In this document: positions 1-6,700 of the stretch, in pieces | How positions within the stretch are numbered: position 1 is the first letter of the stretch | How the letters are laid out: each line of letters begins with the position of its first letter | NCBI GenBank assembly: GCA_028291485.1 | Contig: JAQGHZ010000221.1 | Coordinates: 1-6,745, forward strand | Direction of reading: 5' to 3' | Length of the DNA: 6,745 nucleotides | Source of the DNA: Rubritepida sp. | GTDB taxonomy: Bacteria > Pseudomonadota > Alphaproteobacteria > Acetobacterales > Acetobacteraceae | Program-made: the position numbers and the translations under genes | The notes under the pieces: model-generated | Seen by the model: the letters and a program-made list of their open reading frames with translations, nothing else | Databases searched by the model: none | What the model was told of the DNA's origin: nothing

Positions 1-259
1 CGCCGACGAAGAAGAGGAAGGTCAGCCACACCCCCTCGCCCCAGGACGGCGCCCAGAGCGCGATGCCCCAGAGCCCCGGCAGGAAGAGCAGCCAGCTCCC
101 GATCGGCCGGTCCGCGCGCATCAGCAGCGCATAGGGCCGCCAGGAGGCCGGCAGCCGCGCGACCCAGCCCGTCGCCCGGATGTCGGTGTAGCCAGCGCCA
201 GGGGGCGCGATCGGCGGGTTCTCTTGCACGGCGGCATGCAGCACGGCACATCGGGCCAT
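1..259 (-). CDS. ubiA: 4-hydroxybenzoate polyprenyltransferase, N-terminal part (cut by window edge)
   Basis: The gene runs off the left edge, and only the first 86 residues are visible. UbiA is an integral inner-membrane prenyltransferase that attaches the polyprenyl tail to 4-hydroxybenzoate in ubiquinone synthesis. What is seen is the family's N-terminal signature: PYALLMRADRPIGSWLLFLP at residues 43-61, then a hydrophobic first helix (about 55-70) and the beginning of a second (from about 77). The Asp-rich metal/diphosphate motifs lie outside the window, so catalytic integrity cannot be judged. ATG at 259-257 is chosen because GAGGG (270-266) sits 6 bases upstream. An ATG six bases earlier (265) would overlap that site, and GTG codons at 244 and 229 have no ribosome binding site. 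The first 22 or so residues (polar, Pro/Ala-rich) are a weakly defined leader, so a later start cannot be excluded. The gene is divergent from rsmE, with overlapping start codons. Confidence 0.88.
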   Translation of the reverse strand, partial: MARCAVLHAAVQENPPIAPPGAGYTDIRATGWVARLPASWRPYALLMRADRPIGSWLLFLPGLWGIALWAPSWGEGVWLTFLFFVG

Positions 260-977
260 GTCCATCCCTCGCATCCATGCCGAAGGCCCGCTCTCCGAGG
301 GCGTCGAGATCGCGCTGACGCCGGCCCAGGCGCACCATATCGGCCATGTGATGCGCCGCGCGCCGGGCGCCGAGCTGCGCGCCTTCAACGCCACCGAGGG
401 CGAGTTCGCCGCGGAGCTGACCGCGCTGCGCAAGGATCGCGGCGCCATGCGGCTCGGCGCGCGGCTGCGCGCGCCCTCCCCCGAGCCGGAGCTGCGCGCC
501 CTGGTCGCGGCGCTGAAGCGCGAGGCCATGGACTGGGCCGTGGAGAAGGCCACCGAGCTGGGCGCCACCCTCATCCAGCCCGTCCTCACCCGCCGCTGCG
601 TGGCCGACCGCAGCAACACCCAGCGCCTGGCCGGCATCGCCCGTGCCGCCGCCGAGCAGTGCGAGCGGCTCTCCGTCCCCGTGGTCGGGGAGTCGCGCCC
701 GTTGCACGCCGTGCTCGACGCCTGGGACGGTGCCCCCCTTCTCGTCGCGGCCGAGCGGCGCGACGCGCCCCCGATCCACACCTTTCTCAACGGCCTGCGC
801 GCCCCCTGTGGCTTTCTGGTCGGCCCCGAGGGGGGCTTCGACCGGGCCGAGCTTGACGATCTGGCCCGGCGTCCCTTTGTTACGCTCGCCACGCTCGGGC
901 CGCGCATCCTTCGCGCGGAGACGGCGCTGGTCGCGGGGCTCGGAGCGATCTCCTTCGCGCTCGACGTCCAAGGCTAA
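258..977 (+). CDS. rsmE: 16S rRNA (uracil-1498-N3)-methyltransferase RsmE
   Basis: The protein has 239 residues, normal for the family. RsmE is a SPOUT-class (knotted) S-adenosylmethionine-dependent enzyme that makes m3U1498 in helix 44 of 16S rRNA. The N-terminal part (1 to about 70) is the PUA-like RNA-binding domain, with the typical AQAHHIGHVMR stretch at 23-33. The catalytic domain shows all expected blocks: KREAMDWAVEKATELG (87-102), AAEQ (131-134), the cofactor-loop motif GPEGGF (189-194) and LGPRILRAETA (213-223). ATG 258 is the only start in frame; the next, at 349, would remove conserved PUA-like residues. No convincing Shine-Dalgarno sequence precedes it, so initiation may be weak or leaderless (inference). 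The gene is divergent from ubiA with overlapping starts, and is followed after 25 bases by gshA, probably in one transcript. Confidence 0.95.
   Translation: MSIPRIHAEGPLSEGVEIALTPAQAHHIGHVMRRAPGAELRAFNATEGEFAAELTALRKDRGAMRLGARLRAPSPEPELRALVAALKREAMDWAVEKATELGATLIQPVLTRRCVADRSNTQRLAGIARAAAEQCERLSVPVVGESRPLHAVLDAWDGAPLLVAAERRDAPPIHTFLNGLRAPCGFLVGPEGGFDRAELDDLARRPFVTLATLGPRILRAETALVAGLGAISFALDVQG
266..270 (-). promoter_or_regulatory. Ribosome binding site of ubiA, inside rsmE
   Basis: On the minus strand GAGGG lies 6 bases before the ATG at 259. It is the only good Shine-Dalgarno match near any candidate ubiA start, and it decides the start chosen. It lies inside the first codons of rsmE on the opposite strand. 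Confidence 0.55.
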
Positions 978-1002
978 GTCTCCAGGAATAGAAAGCGACC
1001 AT

Positions 1003-2346
1003 ATGTCCAATCCCGGCCAGGCTGATCCGACGCCGATCACCTCCGCGCGTCAGCTTGCCGAGTGGTTCGCTTCCGGCTCCAAGCCGAAATCCGAATGGCG
1101 CATCGGCACCGAGCACGAGAAGATCGGCTTCCGCCGCACGGACTTTTCCCCGCCGGATTACGAGCACCAGGGTATCGGCGCGCTGCTCGAAGGGATCATG
1201 GCCAAGGGCTGGGAGCCCATCCGCGACGGCAACAACCTCATCGGCCTGACGCGCGACGGCTGTTCGGTCAGCCTGGAACCCGGCGGGCAGTTCGAGCTCT
1301 CCGGCGGCCCGGTCGAGGACCTGCACGCGACCCGGCTCGAGATCGCCTCCCACCTGCGCGACGTGCATGAGGTGGCGGGCCCGCTCGGCCTCGGCTTCGC
1401 CGGCATCGGCTTCAACCCGGTGGCCACGCGCGCGGACACGTCCTGGATGCCCAAGAGCCGCTACGGGATCATGAAGCGCTACATGCCGCTGAAGGGCGGC
1501 CTGGGCATCGACATGATGTTGCGCACGGCCACCGTGCAGGTGAACCTCGACTTCGGCGACGAGGCCGACATGGTCGAGAAGCTGCGCGTCTCGCTGGCGC
1601 TGCAGCCGTTGGCGACGGCGCTCTTCGCGAGCTCGCCGCTGCGCGAGGGCAAGCCCGCGGGCTACAAGTCGCTGCGCGGGCATGTGTGGTCGGATACCGA
1701 CCCCGACCGCACGGGCATCCCCGGAATCGTCTTCGAGGAGGGCTTCGGCTTCGAGCGCTTCGCCGAATTCGCGCTGGACGTGCCGATGTACTTCGTCGCC
1801 CGCGAAGGCGCGCTGCACGACGTCGCCGGCCAGAGCTTCCGGCGGTTCATGGCCAAGGGCCTCGATGGGCTGGACGGCGTCGAGGCGACCATGGGCGACG
1901 TGGCCGACCACGTGACCACCCTCTTCACCGAGGTGCGGCTCAAGAAGTTCCTCGAGATGCGCGGCTCGGACGCCGGCAGCGCGCCCATGCTGCTGGCCGA
2001 GCCCGCCCTCTGGGTCGGGCTGATCTACGACGACGCGGCCCAGAAGGCCGCGCGCGCGCTGACGCAGGGCTGGACCGTCACGGAGATGCACGCGCTGCGC
2101 GCCGAGGCGCCGAAGCTGGCGCTGGACGCGACCATCGCCGGCCGGAAGCTGCGCGACGTGGCGCGCGACGTGCTGGCCATCGCCGAAGGCGGGCTGAAGG
2201 CGCGCGGCCTCGGCGAGGAGGCCTATCTCGCGCCGCTGCACGAGATCGTGGCGAGCGGGATGACCCAGGCCGACCGCATCCTGCAGCTCTACGAGGGCGC
2301 GTGGCAGGGCGATGCGCGGAAGGCCTTCGAGTTCATGGAGCTGTAG
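1003..2346 (+). CDS. gshA: Glutamate-cysteine ligase, plant/alphaproteobacterial type
   Basis: The protein has 447 residues, typical for the plant-type (GCS2 family) ligase. It joins L-glutamate and L-cysteine through the gamma-carboxyl group using ATP, the first and rate-limiting step of cytosolic glutathione synthesis. Family blocks seen are IGTEHEKIGF (34-43), SLEPGGQFELSGGP (90-103), the MKRYMPLKGGLGIDMMLRTA region (157-176) followed by TVQVNLDF (177-184), LQPLATALFASSP (200-212), and SDTDPDRTG (230-238) with ALDVPMYF (257-264). The reading frame stays open 120 codons upstream inside rsmE, but homology begins only after ATG 1003, which has AGGAA at 984-988 and GAAAG at 991-995 upstream. 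There is only one cysteine (Cys87), so the redox disulfides described for plant homologues cannot form within one chain. The gene lies 25 bases after rsmE and is convergent with the SDR gene downstream. A glutathione synthetase (gshB) is not in the window. Confidence 0.95.
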   Translation: MSNPGQADPTPITSARQLAEWFASGSKPKSEWRIGTEHEKIGFRRTDFSPPDYEHQGIGALLEGIMAKGWEPIRDGNNLIGLTRDGCSVSLEPGGQFELSGGPVEDLHATRLEIASHLRDVHEVAGPLGLGFAGIGFNPVATRADTSWMPKSRYGIMKRYMPLKGGLGIDMMLRTATVQVNLDFGDEADMVEKLRVSLALQPLATALFASSPLREGKPAGYKSLRGHVWSDTDPDRTGIPGIVFEEGFGFERFAEFALDVPMYFVAREGALHDVAGQSFRRFMAKGLDGLDGVEATMGDVADHVTTLFTEVRLKKFLEMRGSDAGSAPMLLAEPALWVGLIYDDAAQKAARALTQGWTVTEMHALRAEAPKLALDATIAGRKLRDVARDVLAIAEGGLKARGLGEEAYLAPLHEIVASGMTQADRILQLYEGAWQGDARKAFEFMEL

Positions 2347-2349
2347 CCG

Positions 2350-2386
2350 GAAGCGCCATTCGGCCTTCGCCCCGCGGCATCGGGGC
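2350..2386. terminator. Two small hairpins in the convergent gap, possible weak bidirectional terminator
   Basis: The 63-base gap between the gshA stop (2344-2346) and the SDR stop (2412-2410) contains two adjacent inverted repeats. The first pairs GAAG-C-GCC (2350-2357) with GGCCTTC (2362-2368), with a loop of 4 and one bulged base. The second pairs GCCCCG (2369-2374) with CGGGGC (2381-2386), with a loop of 6. Neither is followed by a T-run on either strand, so this is not a canonical intrinsic terminator. The position between converging genes is what favours the call. Confidence 0.3.
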
Positions 2387-2409
2387 CGGCTGGCGATCCG
2401 CCCTGCCCT

Positions 2410-3732
2410 TCAGCGGTCGTCCGAGATCGTCAGCGCCACCAGCATCAGCACCATCGCCGGGCCCGTCTTCACCAGCGCGCCGAGCGGCTCGATCCAGAGG
2501 TCCGGCGCCAGGATGGCCGCCGCAGCCCAGTAGCCGAGCGAGACCACGATGCCCGCGGCCAACCCGACCCGCGAGGTCCGGCGGAAGGCGATGGTGATGC
2601 CGACGGCGATATCGCCGAGGCTCGTCAGGAAAGTGGCCCAGAAGGCGAGGCCCGGTGGGAAGCCATGCGTCGTCAGGATCGCCACCGCTGCGGAAAATGC
2701 CCAGCTCAGCGAGATGAGGCCCGAGGCGCACCAGAAGACGACGAGCGAGGCCAGGACCAGCGCCTTGACGAGGTAGAGCCGGGCAAACCAGCGCTCCTGC
2801 ACCGTCGCCGCCAGATGCGACAGCGCCTCTTCCAGCGAGGCGGGTTCCAGCCCGGTCGCGGCGATCCAGGACTCCGGGTCGCCCTCGACGCCGCGGCGCA
2901 TCTCGCGGAGCGCCGTGCCGCGGACGGGTGGACGCCAGCCCAGATGGGCGGACCCGTCGCCGGCCGCCGCCGCCAGCGTCATGAGCCAGCTCGGCAGGCG
3001 CAGCACGGGCCGCGGCCCGCCGAAGCGCCGCCGGAAACCCTCGACCACCCCGCCGACGGTCCCGGGCGCGCGCTCCATGACATCCCAGACGGCCGCAAAG
3101 CGCCGCTCGCCGTCCCGCCAGCGTTCCGCGAGGAACCCGACGGTCCGCGCGATGTCCCCGACATCCGTGGCGGCGAAGGGGCGGCCGGACTCGCCCCGCG
3201 GCAGGTCGAAGGGCAGCGCCGCCAGCGCCCGGATCAGCGCGCTCCCGCCATAGGCCGCCGGCGCGACGACGAAGCCGGGCCGCAGGATCACGTAGGGCGT
3301 CGTGGCGGCGGCGATCATTCGCTCGGCCGCGCGCTTGGTCCGGCTGAACTCCGTCCCGTCCTCCGTCGCCCGGCCGGGGATGGAGAGGTGGACCAGCAGC
3401 GGCGGCTCGGGCTGGGCGGCGATGGCCTCCAGCAGCCGGCCGACGAAGGCGCGGTGCACCTCGTCGGCACGCTCGCCGCCGCTGTCCTGCAGGAGGCCGA
3501 GGCAGTTCACCACGAGGCCGACCCGCCGCTCCGCCAGCCACTGGGCCAGCGCCGGGCCATCGAGCGCGGCGACGGGCAAGACCACAGCGCGGTCGGCGAA
3601 TCCCGTCTCCTGCGCCGGGGAGAAGCGGCGCGCGACGGGCACGACCGGATACCCCGCCTCCAGGAGGCGCGACGCCACCTCCTGCCCGATCAGGCCGCCG
3701 GCGCCGAGGACGGCAATGTTCGGCCGGCTCAC
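2410..3732 (-). CDS. SDR-type NAD(P)-binding protein fused to a C-terminal DoxX-like membrane domain
   Basis: The protein has 440 residues and two parts. Residues 1 to about 310 form an atypical short-chain dehydrogenase/epimerase-like Rossmann domain. It has the nucleotide loop GAGGLIG at 10-16, VVNCLGLLQ at 74-82 after a core strand, and ILRPGFVV at 149-156. The position of the SDR YxxxK pair reads FSRTK (129-133), so the Lys is present and the Tyr is Phe. Residues about 317-438 hold roughly four membrane helices (about 317-339, 362-382, 388-410, 418-436) resembling the DoxX-like family often fused to such domains. The N-terminal domain should therefore sit on the cytoplasmic face. GTG 3732 is chosen because it begins the protein directly at the first Rossmann strand and overlaps the upstream stop (GTGA), implying translational coupling. 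The longer open frame to 3978 is only the shadow of the upstream gene. The substrate is unknown. A redox or quinone-linked role is a guess from the fold. Confidence 0.85.
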   Translation of the reverse strand: MSRPNIAVLGAGGLIGQEVASRLLEAGYPVVPVARRFSPAQETGFADRAVVLPVAALDGPALAQWLAERRVGLVVNCLGLLQDSGGERADEVHRAFVGRLLEAIAAQPEPPLLVHLSIPGRATEDGTEFSRTKRAAERMIAAATTPYVILRPGFVVAPAAYGGSALIRALAALPFDLPRGESGRPFAATDVGDIARTVGFLAERWRDGERRFAAVWDVMERAPGTVGGVVEGFRRRFGGPRPVLRLPSWLMTLAAAAGDGSAHLGWRPPVRGTALREMRRGVEGDPESWIAATGLEPASLEEALSHLAATVQERWFARLYLVKALVLASLVVFWCASGLISLSWAFSAAVAILTTHGFPPGLAFWATFLTSLGDIAVGITIAFRRTSRVGLAAGIVVSLGYWAAAAILAPDLWIEPLGALVKTGPAMVLMLVALTISDDR

Positions 3733-4196
3733 AGCGGGGGCTTTGCGATCATCAGCCAGACGATCGCCAGCACGGAGCCGAAGCCCGGGAAGCCGAAGGC
3801 GAGCCACCAGCGAAACAGCCGGTGATAGGCCGCCGGCAGCGGCGCGCCCTCGGCCGCCGCCTGCCGGGCCAGGTCGCGCATGCACATCTGCATCCACACG
3901 ACGGGCAGCCAAAAGATCCCGGCCACGACGTAGAGCGACAGTGAGGCGACGATCCAGCCCTCGTCGGCCGGGATCCACATCTCCCGCATGAGCAGAAAGC
4001 CGGTGACCGGCTGGGCCAGGATCGCCATCGCCGTGAAGAGGAAGTCGGCCAGCACCACCACGCCCGCCGTCCGCGCGACGAAGACCGCGTCGCGGCTGAG
4101 ATGGGCCATCAGCATGAAGAAGGCGATGCCGGTGCCCGTGCCGAGCAGCACGACCGCGCCGAGCACATGGAGGTATTTCAGGACGAGGAAGATCAA
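3729..4196 (-). CDS. DUF2269-family integral membrane protein
   Basis: The protein has 155 residues, mostly membrane-embedded, with four predicted helices (about 5-29, 44-70, 83-103, 131-150). The N-terminal LKYLHVLGAVVLLGTGTGIA (6-25), with a His in the first helix, and a later WxxMxMRDLA (101-110) match what I recall of the DUF2269 family. The function is unknown; membrane His residues in such small four-helix proteins sometimes bind haem, but nothing here proves it. The start is TTG at 4196. In this frame a stop lies at 4208-4206 and no ATG or GTG comes before the first helix. GAAG (4207-4204) and AGGG (4202-4199), inside and just after the end of the kinase gene, may serve as the ribosome binding site. 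It is the middle gene of a three-gene operon, 4 bases after the kinase stop and overlapping the SDR gene by 4 bases. Confidence 0.85.
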   Translation of the reverse strand: MIFLVLKYLHVLGAVVLLGTGTGIAFFMLMAHLSRDAVFVARTAGVVVLADFLFTAMAILAQPVTGFLLMREMWIPADEGWIVASLSLYVVAGIFWLPVVWMQMCMRDLARQAAAEGAPLPAAYHRLFRWWLAFGFPGFGSVLAIVWLMIAKPPL

Positions 4197-4200
4197 TTCC

Positions 4201-6669
4201 CTACTTCACGCCCCCGATCTCGAAGCTCACCTCGCAAACCAGCCCGCTCGGCTCCCAGCGCTGCCACATCTGCCCGCCCAGCCGGTTCTCGAAGGTCTGG
4301 CGGATCAGCTGCGTGCCGAAGCTCAGCCGTGTCGGCGGCCGGTCCACGCGCGGCCCGCCGCTTTCGCGCCAGACGATGTGGACCATCTCCCCCTCGGCCC
4401 ACCAGCTCACCTCCAGCCGCCCGCCCGGCACCGAGAGCGCCCCGTACTTCGCCGCGTTGGTCGTCATCTCGTGCAGCGCCATGGAAAGCGGCTGCGCCAC
4501 ATCGGACCCCAGCATCAGCTTCGGCCCTGAAAGGGCGATGCGCGTCGCGCCGAAGGGCGCCAGCTCGTGCTCGATCAGCTCCTTCAGCACCGCGCCCTTC
4601 CAGCGGTAGTGGCCGAGCAGCGTCATGGTCCGCGCCAGGGCCTGCACGCGCCCCTCCATCACATGGATGAAGGCCTCGGGGCTTTCCGCGGTCGTGACGC
4701 GCAGCAGGCCCGAGACCACCGCCAGCGCGTTCTTCGCCCGGTGCTCCACCTCATGCGCCAGCAGCGCGGTCTGCTCCTCGGCGAGCTTGCGTTCCGTCAC
4801 GTCGTAGGCGACGCCCACGAGCTGCGCCCCTGCCCGCCCCTCTGGCCTGCCGTCGAAGGGCAGCCGCTGGGCGCGGGCGGTGATCCAGATCGTCTCGGGC
4901 TCCCCATCGGCGACCGGCCGGCAGATGCGGAACTCGCTGCGGAAGACCCCGCTGCGCTGGGACTTCGCCATCTCGCGCCGGACCCGGCCGCGATCGTCCG
5001 GATGCAGCCGCGCCACCGTGGCGGCGAGGTCCGGCTGGCCCGCCTCGGGATCGAAGCCCCAGAGCTCGATCATCTTGCGCGACCAGGTGATCGCCCGCGT
5101 CGCGGGGCTCCACTCCCAGGTGCCGATGCCGGCCGCCTCCTGCGCGAGCCGCAGGCGCGCATCGCTCTCGGCCAGCGCCTGCTCGGTGCTGCGCAGCGGC
5201 GTCACGTCCACATGGGCGCCGCGCATGATCAGCGCGCGGCCGTCGGCGTCGCGCTCGATCTCGCCGCGCGCGGCGATCCAGCGGGTGTCGCCGGTCGGCG
5301 TGACGATCCGGTAGCTCTGCGAGTATTCCGTGATGCCGCTGTCGTCCGAGGCGGCGTCGAGGAAAGCCCGCTCCGCGCGCGCCCGGTCGTCGGGATGCAG
5401 GCGGCGGACCCAGTCGGCATGGCGCTCCTCCGCCGCCGACCGCTGGCCGCCCTGCAGGGCCATGTACTCGGCCGAGCGGCGGTTCACCCCCGTGCGCAGG
5501 TCGATCTCGAAGGTCGCCACGAGGCCGAAGCGCGCGGCACGGGCCAGCCGGTCGGCGCCGCGCTCCACGTCGCTCTCGAGGTCGGCATTGACGGCATCCA
5601 GCCGGAGCTGGTCGCGGCGCACGCGCAGGCTCAGCAGCATCAGCATCAGCGTCGCGGGAAGGCCGAAGAACATGTGGCTCGCGATGATGCCCCGCCAGTG
5701 CGCGGCGATGGCCGCCTCGGAACGCAGGCTCACGGCGTAGACGGGAAAGCCCTCGACGCGGCGCACCGCATTCAGCGAGACCATGCCCTCCACCACGCTG
5801 CTGGAGCGGTAGGTCGCGCTGGCGGCGCCGCTGGCGACGGCTTGGTAGAAGGGCCGGCCGGCCGGGATGGGCGGCAGCAGCCCGTCCTGCCCGGTGGTGC
5901 GGCTGAGGATGTAGCCATCGTCACGGACCAGCGCGAGCACGTCGCCGGAGGCGCCGAGCAGGCGGCGCATGCCCTCGGCGAGCACGTCCGGACGGATCGA
6001 GAGGATGATGAGCCCGTCGAAGGCGCCCGGCATCACCTCCGCATTGCCGGTGCCGCGGCGCGCGCGGCCCACCGAGAAGAAGAGCTGGCCTTCCCGCCGG
6101 CTGAGGAAGGGGCGGCTGACATAGGTCTCGGGCGCGTTGGGGGCGCTGAGGACGGCGAAGTAGTCGCGGTCGGTCAGCGCCTCGTCGCGCCGCACGGGAA
6201 AGACGTTGCTGGCGACCAGCGGCCGGGCGTCGCGGTCGATGACATAGGCGAGTTCGGCCTGCGGCATCTCGTCCACCAGCGCCTTCAGCTCGTCGTGCCA
6301 GCGCTGCTCGTCGGCCTGGATCGCGCCGTCGGACAGGCCGCGCAGCCGCTCGTTGATGCGGGCGACCGCCACGGCCTGGGCCTCCAGCACGCGGGCCGCG
6401 TATTCGGCGCTGGCATCGGCGGTGCGGCTGAGCTGGAGGGCCGCGTCGTCCCACACCGAGCGCCAGCTGAGCCAGGCTCCGACGGCGAGCATGGCCAGCG
6501 GCACCACGACCGCGGCGATGGGCAGCAGGAGCGTGAGGCGGGCACGGCGGCGGCGTGGCGCCACAGGAGGGGACGCCGCAGGGGTGGACGCCAGAGGGGC
6601 GGACGCCAGGGGGGCGGACGTCGCCTGCGCGGCCGGCGGCGAGGCGGATGAGCCTCCGACTGCGTTCAC
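4201..6669 (-). CDS. Membrane-bound HWE-family sensor histidine kinase with Cache-like and two PAS domains
   Basis: The protein has 822 residues. The order is: Ala/Pro/Ser-rich cytoplasmic leader (1-38), basic RRRRAR (39-44), membrane helix 1 (about 45-67), periplasmic region (about 68-327) resembling a double Cache sensor (DRDYF 167-171, YVSRPFLSRREGQ 183-195), and membrane helix 2 (about 328-349). Then come PAS 1 (about 377-492) and PAS 2 (about 505-627), both with LHPDDR (424-429 and 555-560) typical of PAS_3. The kinase core follows: phospho-acceptor His643 in HEVEHRAKNAL (639-649), N-box HEMTTNAAKYGALS (733-746) and WRE at 767-769. The N-box His plus WxE define the HWE family. No receiver domain is attached and no response regulator is in the window; in alphaproteobacteria these kinases often feed PhyR-type general stress pathways (established for relatives, not shown here). 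GTG 6669 is chosen for its GGAGGG site 4 bases upstream. GTG 6564 (787 residues) is an alternative with no such site. It is the first gene of the operon. Confidence 0.93.
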   Translation of the reverse strand: MNAVGGSSASPPAAQATSAPLASAPLASTPAASPPVAPRRRRARLTLLLPIAAVVVPLAMLAVGAWLSWRSVWDDAALQLSRTADASAEYAARVLEAQAVAVARINERLRGLSDGAIQADEQRWHDELKALVDEMPQAELAYVIDRDARPLVASNVFPVRRDEALTDRDYFAVLSAPNAPETYVSRPFLSRREGQLFFSVGRARRGTGNAEVMPGAFDGLIILSIRPDVLAEGMRRLLGASGDVLALVRDDGYILSRTTGQDGLLPPIPAGRPFYQAVASGAASATYRSSSVVEGMVSLNAVRRVEGFPVYAVSLRSEAAIAAHWRGIIASHMFFGLPATLMLMLLSLRVRRDQLRLDAVNADLESDVERGADRLARAARFGLVATFEIDLRTGVNRRSAEYMALQGGQRSAAEERHADWVRRLHPDDRARAERAFLDAASDDSGITEYSQSYRIVTPTGDTRWIAARGEIERDADGRALIMRGAHVDVTPLRSTEQALAESDARLRLAQEAAGIGTWEWSPATRAITWSRKMIELWGFDPEAGQPDLAATVARLHPDDRGRVRREMAKSQRSGVFRSEFRICRPVADGEPETIWITARAQRLPFDGRPEGRAGAQLVGVAYDVTERKLAEEQTALLAHEVEHRAKNALAVVSGLLRVTTAESPEAFIHVMEGRVQALARTMTLLGHYRWKGAVLKELIEHELAPFGATRIALSGPKLMLGSDVAQPLSMALHEMTTNAAKYGALSVPGGRLEVSWWAEGEMVHIVWRESGGPRVDRPPTRLSFGTQLIRQTFENRLGGQMWQRWEPSGLVCEVSFEIGGVK
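6566..6625 (-). repeat. 15-base tandem repeat, four copies, coding for a five-residue Ala/Pro/Ser repeat
   Basis: Four 15-base units run in tandem at 6566-6580, 6581-6595, 6596-6610 and 6611-6625. On the plus strand the core GGACGCC recurs exactly every 15 bases (6571, 6586, 6601, and GGACGTC at 6616). In the kinase frame they encode SAPLA, SAPLA, STPAA and SPPVA (residues 18-37). The two middle units differ from each other by only three bases. The unit length is a multiple of three, so copy-number change would keep the frame. Confidence 0.8.
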
Positions 6670-6673
6670 CCCG

Positions 6674-6679
6674 CCCTCC
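6674..6679 (-). promoter_or_regulatory. Ribosome binding site of the sensor kinase
   Basis: GGAGGG on the minus strand lies 4 bases before GTG 6669. It is the strongest Shine-Dalgarno match in the window and decides the kinase start, placing the 15-base repeats inside the coding sequence. Confidence 0.6.
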
Positions 6680-6700
6680 AGCCGCGCGACCCATCCCGGC

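Noticed and set aside
224..252. TTGCAC followed 17 bases later by CACATC as a promoter for rsmE
   Set aside because: The -10 candidate matches the consensus at only two of six bases, so it is indistinguishable from chance.
643..1002. A 120-codon upstream extension of gshA inside rsmE
   Set aside because: The extension is Ser/Pro/Arg-rich and out of frame with rsmE. Ligase homology starts only after ATG 1003, and the extension would exceed the normal family length.
880..2241. A 453-codon open frame on the minus strand, opposite gshA
   Set aside because: The translation is low-complexity Arg/Ala/Glu/His-rich and mirrors the conserved ligase. Stop codons are rare in G/C-rich antisense frames, so length alone is no evidence.
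2665..3825. A 386-codon plus-strand open frame opposite the SDR gene
   Set aside because: It is an antisense shadow of the Rossmann and DoxX-like coding region, with no motif or ribosome binding site.
3733..3978. An 82-codon N-terminal extension of the SDR protein
   Set aside because: It reads DUF2269 codons in another frame. The GTG overlapping the DUF2269 stop places the start directly at the first Rossmann strand.
4567..6651. A 694-codon open frame on the plus strand, opposite the sensor kinase
   Set aside because: It is exactly antisense to a gene with clear kinase, PAS and membrane motifs. Its product is rich in Arg, Ala, Gly and His with no recognisable domain, as expected from the complement of G/C-biased codons.
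5921..6694. A 257-codon minus-strand open frame beginning at ATG 6694
   Set aside because: It is another frame of the kinase gene with Arg/Ala/Gly-rich content. The kinase frame carries the membrane, Cache and catalytic motifs.
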